From Sorangium aterium (GTDB lineage Bacteria; Myxococcota_A; Polyangia; Polyangiales; Polyangiaceae), in NCBI RefSeq assembly GCF_028368935.1, contig NZ_JAQNDK010000005.1, positions 62,001 through 126,000 on the forward strand: a stretch of DNA of 64,000 nt, given 5' to 3'. The position numbers and the translations under genes are program-made. Below the pieces are notes generated by a model. The model saw only the letters and a program-made list of their open reading frames with translations, did not search any database and was not told where the DNA came from. Of this stretch, positions 54,722-62,553 are shown in pieces. Positions within the stretch are counted from its first letter, which is position 1, and each line of letters begins with the position of its first letter.

Positions 54722-56176
54722 ATGAGTCTGTCTACAGCCTCCAGTTTCTCCGCGGTGGACCCGTTGACGCCGGCCCCCAAGGCGCCCCTCCACGCGGGCC
54801 TCGCCGCGGAGCTCGGCGAGCGCCACCGGCGGCGCGCGCTGTACGAGCTCGGGGATCACCCCTTGCTCGAGCGGCAGCGGCAGCACGAGTCGAACGCCCG
54901 CTCGTACCCGCGGCGGCTGCCGCTGGCGCTCTCGCGCGCGCAGGGCGTGTATGTGGAAGACGTCGAGGGGCGCGTGTTCCTCGATTGTCTGGCCGGGGCC
55001 GGCACCCTGGCGCTCGGGCACAACCACCCGGCGGTCACCGACGTCCTTGTGCGGACGCTGCACTCCGGCCTACCGCTCCACACGCTCGACATCACCACGC
55101 CGGTCAAAGATCGCTTCACGCAGGACGTGCTCGGCGCGCTGCCGGCGCCCTTTGCCCACCATGCGCGCATCCAGTTCTGCGGCCCCACGGGCGCGGACGC
55201 CGTGGAAGCTGCGCTGAAGCTGGTCAAGCTCGCGACCGGGCGCGGCACGGTGCTGGCCTTTCAGGGCGCGTACCACGGCATGACGCAGGGCGCGCTCACC
55301 CTGATGGGCAACCTCGGGCCCAAGGCGGCGCTCGGCTCCAGCCTGAACGGCGTGCAGTTCCTGCCATATCCGTACGAGTACCGCTGCCCGTTCGGGCTCG
55401 GCGGCGGCGCCGGCATCGCGGCATCGCTCGCGTACATCGACAACCTGCTGTCCGATCCGGAAAGCGGCGTGCCCAAGCCTGCTGCCATCATCGTCGAGGC
55501 GGTGCAGGGCGAGGGGGGCATGATCCCGGCGCCGGTCGCCTGGCTGAAGGGGTTGCGGGCGCTGGCGACGCGGCATGACATCCCGCTGATCCTCGACGAG
55601 GTGCAGACGGGCTTCGGCCGCACAGGGCGCATGTTCGCGTTCGAGCACGCCGGCATCGAGCCGGACGTGCTGGTCCTGTCGAAGGCGCTTGGCGGCGGGC
55701 TGCCGCTCTCGGTCGTTGCGTACCACGAGCGCTTCGACACCTGGCGTCCGGGCGCCCACGCCGGCACGTTCCGCGGCAACCAGCTCGCGATGGCGGCGGG
55801 CTCGGTCACGCTGTCGGTGCTGCGCGCGGAGCGCCTCGACGCGGCGGCCGCGGAGCTCGGCGCGCGGCTCATGGCGCAGCTCGCCGCGCTCGCCAAGGAG
55901 CACGCGTGCATCGGCGACGTGCGCGGGCGCGGCCTGATGATCGGCGTGGAGCTCGTGGACGCGGCGGCCGCGCCCGACGCGCTCGGGGCGCGCCCTGCCC
56001 ACCGCGAGCTCGCCGGGCGCGTGCAGCGCGAGTGCCTGCGGCGGGGGATGATCGTGGAGCTCGGCGGCCGCCACGGCAGCGTGGTGCGGTTCCTGCCGCC
56101 GCTCGTCATCACGGCGGCGCAGATCGACGAGGCGGCGAGGATCTTCGGTCAGGCGCTGGTAGCGGCCCTTCCGTAG
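54722..56176 (+). CDS. Diaminobutyrate-2-oxoglutarate aminotransferase (PvdH/EctB-like)
   Basis: 484 residues. A class III PLP-dependent aminotransferase: the PLP lysine is Lys321 in VLVLSKALGGG, with FCGPTGADAVEAALKL, FQGAYHGMTQG, IILDEVQTGFGRTG-type and GTFRGNQLAM elements. It converts aspartate-4-semialdehyde to L-2,4-diaminobutyrate, the expected building block for the acidic-pocket A domain of the second NRPS. Start ATG 54722, preceded by AGGGAG. A longer in-frame extension from 54539 overlaps the hydroxylase gene and is rejected. It is the last gene of the operon. A partial, decayed copy of its 3' end lies at 58505-58690. Confidence 0.92.
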   Translation: MSLSTASSFSAVDPLTPAPKAPLHAGLAAELGERHRRRALYELGDHPLLERQRQHESNARSYPRRLPLALSRAQGVYVEDVEGRVFLDCLAGAGTLALGHNHPAVTDVLVRTLHSGLPLHTLDITTPVKDRFTQDVLGALPAPFAHHARIQFCGPTGADAVEAALKLVKLATGRGTVLAFQGAYHGMTQGALTLMGNLGPKAALGSSLNGVQFLPYPYEYRCPFGLGGGAGIAASLAYIDNLLSDPESGVPKPAAIIVEAVQGEGGMIPAPVAWLKGLRALATRHDIPLILDEVQTGFGRTGRMFAFEHAGIEPDVLVLSKALGGGLPLSVVAYHERFDTWRPGAHAGTFRGNQLAMAAGSVTLSVLRAERLDAAAAELGARLMAQLAALAKEHACIGDVRGRGLMIGVELVDAAAAPDALGARPAHRELAGRVQRECLRRGMIVELGGRHGSVVRFLPPLVITAAQIDEAARIFGQALVAALP

Positions 56177-56249
56177 CCGAGCAGGCCCAGGCCTGTCTCG
56201 CGCGTCGGTCTTCGCCCGAAGCATTCACTCGAATTGATTGGGAAGATTC

Positions 56250-56296
56250 ACAGGGAGACGGGGAGTAAAATCCCATTCATCTCCCCGCCTCCCTGT
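56250..56296. terminator. Hairpin between convergent aminotransferase and asnB genes
   Basis: Arms ACAGGGAGACGGGGAG (56250-56265) and CTCCCCGCCTCCCTGT (56281-56296) pair at 15 of 16 positions around a 15-nt loop that begins TAAAATCC. The position between two convergent stops suits a bidirectional terminator. There is no long T-run. Confidence 0.5.
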
Positions 56297-56383
56297 CTCC
56301 CTGTTCAATTTCCCGATAAAAGCGATGCGGAGACCCACCGCTTCGCAGGAGGGGAGACGACGATATCTCCCCCAGGGCTCCTC

Positions 56384-58057
56384 CTACAATGCCGCGTTAT
56401 GGACGCCCGTCACCGCGCGCCCAGACGGGTCCGCCGCGGCGGCGAAGCTGGCGTCCCAGGCGATCGCCGCGGGCGACGAGCACGCGATGGACTTGCCGCC
56501 AGGCACCGTCTCCGCGCAGGCCTGTCCCGGATAGAACTGCTCGAACAGGCTGCGGTAATGGTACGCTTCCTTGGTCCGCGGCGGATTGATGGAGAAGCGC
56601 CTCTCGGCCGCGGCCAGCTCGCGATCGCTGACCCGCGCCTCGGCGTACGCCTTCAGGCCGTCGATCCAGCCGTAGCCCACGCCGTCGCTGAACTGCTCCT
56701 TCTGCCGCCACAGGATCTCCTTCGGCAGATAGCCTTCGAACGCCTCGCGCAGCACCGCCTTCTCGATGCGGCCTTTGCCGGCCATCTTGTGCCTGGCGTC
56801 CATCCGCATCGCCACGTCCAGGAACTCCACGTCCAGGAAGGGCACCCGCGCCTCCACGCCCCAGGCCATCATCGACTTGTTGGCGCGCAGGCAGTCGTAG
56901 CTGTACAGCGCGTCCAGCTTGCGTATCAGCTCCTCGTGGAACTCGCGCGCGTTCGGCGCCTTGTGGAAGTACAGGTAGCCGCCGAAGATCTCGTCCGAGC
57001 CTTCTCCCGACAGCACCATCTTCACGCCCATGGCCTTGATGCGCCTGGCCAGCAGGTACATGGGCGTGGACGCCCGGATGGTGGTGACGTCGTAGGTCTC
57101 GATGTGGCGTATCACCTCGGGCAAGGCGTCCAGGCCTTCCTCGAAGGTGTACTCGAACCCATGGTGCACCGTGCCCAGCGCCCCGGCCGCGACGGCCGCG
57201 GCGGCCAGGTCGGGCGAGCCTCTCAGACCGATGGCGAACGAGTGCAGGCGCGGCCACCACGCCTCCGACGCGCCGTCGTCCTCCACGCGCTTGCGGGCGA
57301 AGCGCGCGGCCACCGCGGCCACCAGGGAGGAGTCCAGGCCGCCCGACAGCAGCACGCCATACGGCACGTCGGTCATCAGCTGGCGGCGCACCGCGCGCTC
57401 GAAGGCCTCGCGCAGCTCTCGCTCGTCCACGTCGACGCCTTCCACCGCTGCATAGTCGCGCCACGGCCTGCGGTAATACTGCGTGAGCTCGCGCGTTGCG
57501 CTGTCGTAGCAATGGCCCGGCGGGAACTGCGCGACATCGGCGCAAAGGCCGGAGAGCGCCTTCATCTCCGACGCGACGCACAGCCTCCCCTCGCGGTCGT
57601 GCCCCCAGTACAGCGGGCACACGCCGATGGGGTCGCGCGCGATGAGGGCGCGCTGCCGGCGCTTGTCCCACAGGGCGAAGGCGAAGATGCCGTTGATCCG
57701 GTTGAGGAACGATGTCGGTGCGTCTTCCCGGTACAGCGCGTTGATCACTTCGCAATCGGAGCCGGTCTGGAAGGAATAGGGTTGCTCCAGCTCCTTTTTC
57801 AGCTCGCGGTGGTTGTAGATCTCCCCGTTGACGGCCAGCGCCAGCTCGCCGTCGGCGGAGCGCAGCGGCTGCGAGCCGCCGGCGGGGTCGACGATGGCCA
57901 GGCGCTCGTGCACCAGGATGGCGCCCTCGTCGACGTACACGCCGCTCCAGTCGGGCCCCCGGTGGCGCTGTCGCTGAGAGAGCTCCAGCGCCTGTCGTCG
58001 CAGGGCCTGCCGGTCGTCGCGGGGATGCAGACCGAAGATGCCGAAAATGGAACACAT
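56384..58057 (-). CDS. asnB: Glutamine-dependent asparagine synthetase, AsnB type
   Basis: 557 residues. The N-terminal glutaminase has nucleophile Cys2 (MCSIFGIFG) and RHRGPDWSG, LAVNGEIYNH and FQTGSDCEV. The synthetase half has the PP-loop GVLLSGGLDSS and VLSGEGSDEIFGGYL. The whole chain resembles E. coli AsnB closely, including THE-like HIETYDVTTIRASTPMYL and WRQKEQFSDGVGY. The C-terminus carries VPGGKSIACSS. It makes Asn from Asp, Gln and ATP, and could supply Asn for the Asx-type module. ATG 58057 is preceded by CAGGAG. It is convergent with the NRPS operon. Its upstream region holds the receptor-gene relic and Fur-like box, so iron control is possible but the distance is about 350 bp. 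Confidence 0.93.
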   Translation of the reverse strand: MCSIFGIFGLHPRDDRQALRRQALELSQRQRHRGPDWSGVYVDEGAILVHERLAIVDPAGGSQPLRSADGELALAVNGEIYNHRELKKELEQPYSFQTGSDCEVINALYREDAPTSFLNRINGIFAFALWDKRRQRALIARDPIGVCPLYWGHDREGRLCVASEMKALSGLCADVAQFPPGHCYDSATRELTQYYRRPWRDYAAVEGVDVDERELREAFERAVRRQLMTDVPYGVLLSGGLDSSLVAAVAARFARKRVEDDGASEAWWPRLHSFAIGLRGSPDLAAAAVAAGALGTVHHGFEYTFEEGLDALPEVIRHIETYDVTTIRASTPMYLLARRIKAMGVKMVLSGEGSDEIFGGYLYFHKAPNAREFHEELIRKLDALYSYDCLRANKSMMAWGVEARVPFLDVEFLDVAMRMDARHKMAGKGRIEKAVLREAFEGYLPKEILWRQKEQFSDGVGYGWIDGLKAYAEARVSDRELAAAERRFSINPPRTKEAYHYRSLFEQFYPGQACAETVPGGKSIACSSPAAIAWDASFAAAADPSGRAVTGVHNAAL

Positions 58058-58191
58058 GGGTTGGCTCCTGAAGGGTTGTGAATCGGTCGCGGCGTCGCGC
58101 GTATTCTGGGCTGAAGACCGAAGAGACCCTTGTGCGTGGACGCGGGCTCCGCAGCGCGAAGGGCTCGATAGGCCGCCGATCTGGCCAGTGA

Positions 58192-58228
58192 GCCTCCCCT
58201 CGCGAGAGCCGAGCTCACGAGGGGAGGC
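58192..58228. repeat. Perfect 11-bp inverted repeat
   Basis: GCCTCCCCTCG (58192-58202) and CGAGGGGAGGC (58218-58228) are exact inverted copies around a 15-nt spacer. It could form a stable hairpin in the asnB leader region or be a remnant terminator. There is no T-run on either strand. Confidence 0.6.
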
Positions 58229-58253
58229 ATCGCCGGAGCCCAGCTGGATCGAC

Positions 58254-58385
58254 CGCGGCAGCAGGAAGGTCGACGTACGTGCAAGCGGGCGCTCGAAGCG
58301 CGAGAGGACCCCGTGGTGCCGCGTCCACCCGTGGCCGAGCCCGGGGGTCCGAGCATTGGGGTCGAGGAACCGAGCGGACGGCCAT
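58254..58385 (-). pseudogene. Relic of the TonB-receptor gene 5' end
   Basis: Translated from ATG at 58385 on the minus strand, the first 31 residues match the start of the intact receptor (gene 10027-12816) at spaced positions: M.V.SVP, PRAR, VDA, RG, then LALR.P. One inserted base after LALR shifts the frame; the DNA similarity continues for about 30 bp (GACCTTCCTGCTG in both) and then stops, and the shifted frame reaches TGA soon after. Everything downstream of the signal-peptide region is missing. The Fur-like box upstream is also shared, so this is a decayed second copy of promoter plus gene start. Confidence 0.85.
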
Positions 58386-58407
58386 GCCCGACGGCTTCGG
58401 TGGCTCA

Positions 58408-58434
58408 GATGAAAATAGAAATCAATTTCATTTC
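58408..58434. promoter_or_regulatory. Fur-like box next to the receptor relic
   Basis: 58410-58429 reads TGAAAATAGAAATCAATTTC, nearly identical to the box at 12841 and at the same distance from the homologous ATG. It may be non-functional or may have been captured by asnB, which lies 350 bp away in the right orientation. Confidence 0.5.
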
Positions 58435-58504
58435 TGAGCGAGGTACCGCGACGTATGAATATTCCAGTCGCACTTGGGGGTTGAAGGGTCGGCGGGCCGC
58501 GGAT

Positions 58505-58690
58505 CTCGGTGGTCGCGTGTCACGAGCGATTCGACACCAGGGCGCGAGTGCCTGCGGCGGGGATGATCGTGGAGCTCGGCGGCCCCCACGACAGCGTGGT
58601 GCGCTTGCGGGTGCCGCTCGTCATCACGGCGGCTCGGATCGACGAGGTGGCAAGGATCTTCGGTCAGGCGCTGGCGGCGACTTCTCTGTA
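58505..58690 (+). pseudogene. Relic of the diaminobutyrate aminotransferase 3' end, internally deleted
   Basis: 58505-58540 matches 55708-55742 of the intact gene (TCGGT..T.GCG, ACGAGCG, TTCGACACC). 58542-58690 then matches 56026-56176 through to the stop, where TAG has become TAC. About 285 bp between these blocks is missing. The translated remnant reads HERFDT then MIVELGGPHDSVVR and ARIFGQAL, plainly the aminotransferase C-terminus. No start and no active-site Lys remain. Confidence 0.9.
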
Positions 58691-58817
58691 CTTGTCGTTC
58701 GGGCGAGATAGCCGCTTCTTTCCTCGGTGTCGGCCACCCGGCACGTGCGCCGGGTCAGGAAGCGCTCATCGACGCCGCGGGCTTTGGCGTCGAGCTATCG
58801 AGGGTGGGGGCGCGTGT

Positions 58818-59705
58818 TCACGAGCCGGTCGTGGAGAGCAGCTCCCGGGCGTCGCTGATCACGGCGGCCCGGCGGATCCAGCGGTCCAGCTCGTCGAGGT
58901 CGGTGCTCGCGAGGACGCGTCCCCGCACCTCCGCGGGGACCTCGATCCCACGGGCTTCGAGGAAGGCGAGCACGGCCTGCGCCTTGGCTTCGAGGCTCCC
59001 CTCCTGCCGACCTTTCGCCACGTAGCTGCGCGCGAATTCGCTCTGAAACTGGTAACCGCTCTTCATCATCGCCTCCAACCTCCGCCTCGCCGCTGCGTTC
59101 AGCGAGGATAGCACCAGGTCCCCGTAGACGGCCCGGCGCTCCTCATCGAGCCCGTCCGCCGCCCCCGAAAAAAAGGCCACGCCGATCGCCTCCGCCGCCT
59201 CGCTCTGTCCGTGCGCCATCGCCGAGAGCACGGCCACCTCGGGCGCCGCCTTCGCTTGCTCGGCGTCGGTGACGACCGGGACGCCCTTGGGCCCGAGCAC
59301 CAGCGGCGTCAGCGTCCATCCGGGATGACCCGTATCGATCGGCCGCGCGCTCCACCGCGCCATCGCCGCGTCGATCGTCACGACCAGCAGCCCGGTTGGG
59401 CAACGATGGCGGGCGCGCGTCTGGGTGACGTACACCGGCCAGACGTAGGGCTTGTCCGGGTCCACCCCCAGCTGGACCTCGACCACGATCGCCATCGCGG
59501 GCTGCTGCTGCTCGCCGACCAGCAGCACGACAACGACATCGGCGCGGCGGTCGGAGGGCACGATCTCGGTGAAGTCGGAGGACTCGACGCGCGCCTCCGT
59601 GAACGTCGGGACCGGATGGCCGAGCGCGTCGTGCAGCATCTCGGCGGCCAGCGTCGGCCGGTTCTTGAACAGCTCCACGAGGGCTTCATGGGTCACTGAG
59701 GGCAT
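58818..59705 (-). CDS. PD-(D/E)XK nuclease-family transposase-like protein (Rpn-like)
   Basis: 295 residues. The N-terminus MPSVTHEALVELFKNRPTLAAEML resembles a family abundant in Sorangium and cyanobacteria. ADVVVVLLVG followed by IVVEVQL gives the D...E-x-Q core of a PD-(D/E)XK fold. A C-terminal FARSYVAKGRQEGSLEAKA is typical of the Rpn/PDDEXK transposase-like group. Such proteins are implicated in recombination-promoting nuclease activity; mobility of this copy is not demonstrated and no flanking inverted repeats were seen. It sits beside the relic region, so it could have contributed to the rearrangement. ATG 59705. Confidence 0.7.
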   Translation of the reverse strand: MPSVTHEALVELFKNRPTLAAEMLHDALGHPVPTFTEARVESSDFTEIVPSDRRADVVVVLLVGEQQQPAMAIVVEVQLGVDPDKPYVWPVYVTQTRARHRCPTGLLVVTIDAAMARWSARPIDTGHPGWTLTPLVLGPKGVPVVTDAEQAKAAPEVAVLSAMAHGQSEAAEAIGVAFFSGAADGLDEERRAVYGDLVLSSLNAAARRRLEAMMKSGYQFQSEFARSYVAKGRQEGSLEAKAQAVLAFLEARGIEVPAEVRGRVLASTDLDELDRWIRRAAVISDARELLSTTGS

Positions 59706-59967
59706 CGGGTGATCTCACGAGTGGTTGCAATCATGCTGGATTTGCGTGGCGCGCCAGGCTCATGCGGTAGGGCCCGCAGGAGCCGAGCAGCCACCTCCCA
59801 CTCATGAATTCCGGGCATCTCCTCGGATTCGTCACGCCGAGCGCCCTGCGTGTGCTCCGACGGTCAGGGCACGTGGGCTCCACGGGAGGGCTCGCGCGTA
59901 CACGAGCGGAACCGGGCCCTCGACGGCTTCGAGGCGCTACCGACGATGCGTGGTGTTCACGCAGCGG
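59706..59967. other. Short non-coding gap
   Basis: About 260 bp between two minus-strand genes. Overlapping short frames on the plus strand lack ribosome sites and recognisable features. No repeat or operator was seen. Confidence 0.4.
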
Positions 59968-60450
59968 TTACCGAGTTGAATCGCCGCAGCTGCGCAGGAG
60001 CGCGCCGCGCACCGCGCGCAGCCCCTCGGGCAAGCTCGCGTAGCGCGGTATCGCGTACCGCTCGCACACGACATCCACGTTGCCCTTGCGCCAGAACCCC
60101 TCCGGACAGACGACATGCATCTTCCCGGAGCGCCCGAACAGGCCGAGCTCCAGCAAGCTGATCGGCGCCTTCGAGCCCGGCGCGAAGTACATCAAGATGA
60201 CGTCCGCCTCCTCGAGCCCGCGGAGCTCCCATTGCACCTGCTCCACGAAGCTCGGGTTCTCGAGGCTCTGCGCCCAGCCCGGCTCCCAGCGCTCCCGCCG
60301 CGGGTTGAGGATCACCACGTCGAGATCCGCGAGCTCCTGCGCGACGCTCGCCTGCCACTGCTCGGCCTGGCCGTTGTCGATGGATCCGGCGAGGAACAGC
60401 TTCGGACCCGTCAATCCGTCGAACGGCCGCGGCGCCAGCACCTCGATCAT
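59968..60450 (-). CDS. Nucleoside 2-deoxyribosyltransferase-like protein
   Basis: 160 residues from ATG 60450 (MIEVLAPRPF), preceded by GAGG; a 20-residue longer frame to 60510 lacks support. Features of the Nuc_deoxyrib_tr2 group: KLFLAGSIDNG, VVILNPRRERW, VEQVQWELRGLEEAD, PISLLELGLFG, and CPEGFWRKGNVDVVCERY. The Glu in LLELG is the likely nucleophile of the family. It probably exchanges or hydrolyses nucleobases on deoxynucleosides, and is found widely as a stand-alone gene and in phage. No link with the siderophore genes is apparent. Confidence 0.8.
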   Translation of the reverse strand: MIEVLAPRPFDGLTGPKLFLAGSIDNGQAEQWQASVAQELADLDVVILNPRRERWEPGWAQSLENPSFVEQVQWELRGLEEADVILMYFAPGSKAPISLLELGLFGRSGKMHVVCPEGFWRKGNVDVVCERYAIPRYASLPEGLRAVRGALLRSCGDSTR

Positions 60451-60534
60451 GGGGAACACCTCGCGGATGAGAACACGTGAACGACGATCGCCATGCGGGC
60501 CGCTCCCCACCCCCGCCCCGTAACCCGCAAACGG

Positions 60535-61206
60535 TCAGCCCGCTCCGCCGTGCCCGTGCCCGCAGCCTCGCTTCGGCTCGGGCTCGTCCTTCGCCTGCCG
60601 CAAAGGCACCGGGGCGCACGTGCAGTCGAGGCACCCGTGCTCCGCGCAGCTCCCGCACGACGCGATCACCTGCTTGCGGAGGGCCTCGCGGGCGCGAAAG
60701 AGGCGCACCGCCGCGTTGTTCGCGGTGATCGACGCCTCCTCGGCGAAGGCCTGCACCGAGAGGCCGTCGACCTCCACGCGCTGGATCGCGGCGGCGTACT
60801 CGGGCTTCAGCGTGCCGGCCAGCGCCCGGACGCACTGGCAGACGGCGCGGTGCTCCACCTCGGGCTGGGCCGCCTCGTCGAGCTCGGCGGCCAGCGCGGC
60901 CATCGCCCGCTCCGACGCGCCCTTTCGCCGGAAATGGTCGACCACGGCGTTCCGGAGGGTTCGATAGAACCACGCCGTGGCCGACTCCTCATCGCGCAAG
61001 CTGTCGATGCGCCCTATGCCCCGCACGAAGGCGTCCTGGAGGATGTCCTCGGCGATGGCGCGATTGCCCACCTTCCGTTCCAGGAAGCGCAGGAACTCCC
61101 GGTGGCTCTCCACGAGCGTCGTGACCGCCGAAGGCCGCGCGTCCTCGGCGCCTTCCCTCGACGTCTCGGCGCCCTCCGGGCCTCTCGCTGGCTCGCTCTC
61201 GCTCAT
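60535..61206 (-). CDS. ECF sigma factor with C-terminal Cys-rich domain (CorE-like)
   Basis: 223 residues. Sigma region 2 (HREFLRFLERKVGNRAIAEDILQDAFVRG, AWFYRTLRNAVVDHFRRK) and region 4 (LKPEYAAAIQRVEVDGLSVQAFA, NNAAVRLFRAREALR) are present. A Cys-rich tail follows: CGSCAEHGCLDCTC, then a Gly/His-rich end (GCGHGHGG). In Myxococcus, CorE (ECF44) uses such a tail to sense copper or cadmium directly, without an anti-sigma factor. No anti-sigma gene is adjacent here, which agrees. Metal specificity cannot be read from sequence. It is divergent from the lipoprotein gene at 61319 across 112 bp, which may be its target promoter. Confidence 0.85.
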   Translation of the reverse strand: MSESEPARGPEGAETSREGAEDARPSAVTTLVESHREFLRFLERKVGNRAIAEDILQDAFVRGIGRIDSLRDEESATAWFYRTLRNAVVDHFRRKGASERAMAALAAELDEAAQPEVEHRAVCQCVRALAGTLKPEYAAAIQRVEVDGLSVQAFAEEASITANNAAVRLFRAREALRKQVIASCGSCAEHGCLDCTCAPVPLRQAKDEPEPKRGCGHGHGGAG

Positions 61207-61318
61207 GACGCACCAGGCTATCCACGAGGGCCGCCCTGCGCCACCGCGCCACGGTACAAAGCGATGGCCAGCGTGACCGGCCGGGTCAGAATGTCCTCCT
61301 CTTCACCGGGAGGCTTGA

Positions 61319-62482
61319 ATGACGCTTCAGAGGGTGCTCTTCCTGTCCAGCGTGGCGCTCCTGCCGGCCTGCTCGGATGCGGACGCCGAGGCCCCGGCCG
61401 CGCCGCGCTGCAGCGCATCGCCGGAGTGCGCCGCCACGCCCGCGACGCCGCTGTGCGACCAGGCGCGCGGCGAGTGCGTCGAGCTGCCGCCGGGATCTCC
61501 GATCGGCGTGAAGGATGGCAGTCCGTCCTCGGTCGCGCTCGTGTCCGTCTTCGAGCCGAACCGGCAGCGCGAGCCGACCGACCTCGCCTTCAACCCGGAG
61601 CGGCCCGAGGAGCTCTGGGTCGTCAACCGCAAGGACGACAGCGTGATCATCATCACGAAGCCCGGCGCGCCGGACGGCTCGTGGGTCCGCCTCCGCGACC
61701 CCGCCGCGGCGCACTTCATGGACAAGCCGCCCGCGATCGCCTTCGGCCACCCAGGCACGTTCGGGGTCTGCGGCGACAACGACAACGGCGGCAACTACTT
61801 CATGGGCCCGTCGCTGTTCTCGTCGGATCTCTCGATCTTCGCCACGGAGACGCCGGACGGCCTCGGATCGCACCTCGACATGCTCCACTCGAGCCCCTTC
61901 TGCAAGGGGATCGCGCACGAGCAGGCCAACGTCTACTGGGTCTTCAACGACTACGACAAGGCGCTCGACCGGTACGACTTCGCCCACGATCACGGCCCCG
62001 GCCACGACGACCACTCCGACGGCGAGATCTACCGCTATGCCGCCGGCGAGGTGCTCGGGGTCGACGCCACGTCGAGCCATATCTTCTACAGCGCCAAGGA
62101 AGAGCGCCTCTACGTCGCCGACACCGGCCACAAGCGGCTGCTCAAGCTGGATCCGACGAGCGGCGTGCCCGGCGCGAGCTTCGATGGGCAAGAGCCGGTC
62201 AAGGTGCGCAGGCACATGGACGGCGCCACGCTCATCGAGTTCGTCCCCCCGGGGACGCTCGAGGCCCCGAGCGGCCTCGAGGTCCACGAGGGCCTCGTCT
62301 ACGTCACGGATCACGCAACCAGCCGGATCTACGCCTTCGACACGGCGGGGCAGGTGGTCCGCACCCTGGACACGGGTCTTCCCGCGGGCTCGCTCGCGGG
62401 GATCACCTTCGGGCCGGACGGCAAGCTCTACCTCGTCGACACGCTGACGAGCCGCGTCTACCGCATCGATCCCATCCTCTGA
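61319..62482 (+). CDS. Secreted lipoprotein with NHL/SMP30-type beta-propeller
   Basis: 387 residues. The leader ends in a lipobox (ALLPAC), then a Cys-rich segment of about 30 residues resembling the short repeats of myxobacterial surface lipoproteins (CSASPECAATPATPLC). Propeller-type repeats follow (PTDLAFNPERPEELWVVNR, EERLYVADTGHKRLLKLD, GLVYVTDHATSRIYAFDTAG, GKLYLVDTLTSRVYRID). A His/Asp-rich segment (DFAHDHGPGHDDHSDGE) could bind metal, which would fit the divergent CorE-like sigma factor. Start ATG 61319, with GGGAGG upstream. Function is unknown. Confidence 0.75.
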   Translation: MTLQRVLFLSSVALLPACSDADAEAPAAPRCSASPECAATPATPLCDQARGECVELPPGSPIGVKDGSPSSVALVSVFEPNRQREPTDLAFNPERPEELWVVNRKDDSVIIITKPGAPDGSWVRLRDPAAAHFMDKPPAIAFGHPGTFGVCGDNDNGGNYFMGPSLFSSDLSIFATETPDGLGSHLDMLHSSPFCKGIAHEQANVYWVFNDYDKALDRYDFAHDHGPGHDDHSDGEIYRYAAGEVLGVDATSSHIFYSAKEERLYVADTGHKRLLKLDPTSGVPGASFDGQEPVKVRRHMDGATLIEFVPPGTLEAPSGLEVHEGLVYVTDHATSRIYAFDTAGQVVRTLDTGLPAGSLAGITFGPDGKLYLVDTLTSRVYRIDPIL

Positions 62483-62499
62483 GGCGGCCCATCGCGCGC

Positions 62500-62530
62500 C
62501 GCGCGCCGGCCCTGAGGGCCTCGGCCGCGC
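62500..62530. terminator. GC-rich hairpin between convergent genes
   Basis: GGCCCTGAGGGCC at 62508-62520, extended on both sides by CCG/CGG pairing, lies between the lipoprotein stop and the RND pump stop. There is no T-run, so its role as a terminator is tentative. Confidence 0.3.
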
Positions 62531-62553
62531 GGCGCCCCTACTCCCCTACTCCA

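Larger units (their letters stand above)
58058..58817. other. 760-bp gap holding relics of two cluster genes
   Basis: No intact gene. Going right, it contains the asnB leader, an inverted repeat (58192-58228), a relic of the TonB-receptor 5' end (58254-58385, minus), a Fur-like box (58408-58434) and a relic of the aminotransferase 3' end (58505-58690, plus). The last 125 bp show nothing recognisable. Open frames called across it are shadows or readings of the relics. Confidence 0.75.

Noticed and set aside
6432-56176. Myxochelin biosynthetic cluster
   Set aside because: The uptake genes are MxcH/MxcI-like, but no isochorismate synthase, 2,3-dihydroxybenzoate genes, DHB-AMP ligase, or reductase-terminated NRPS are present.
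58509-59111. 200-residue open frame on the plus strand as a real gene
   Set aside because: Its start is the decayed aminotransferase relic, and the remainder is antisense to the PD-(D/E)XK gene.
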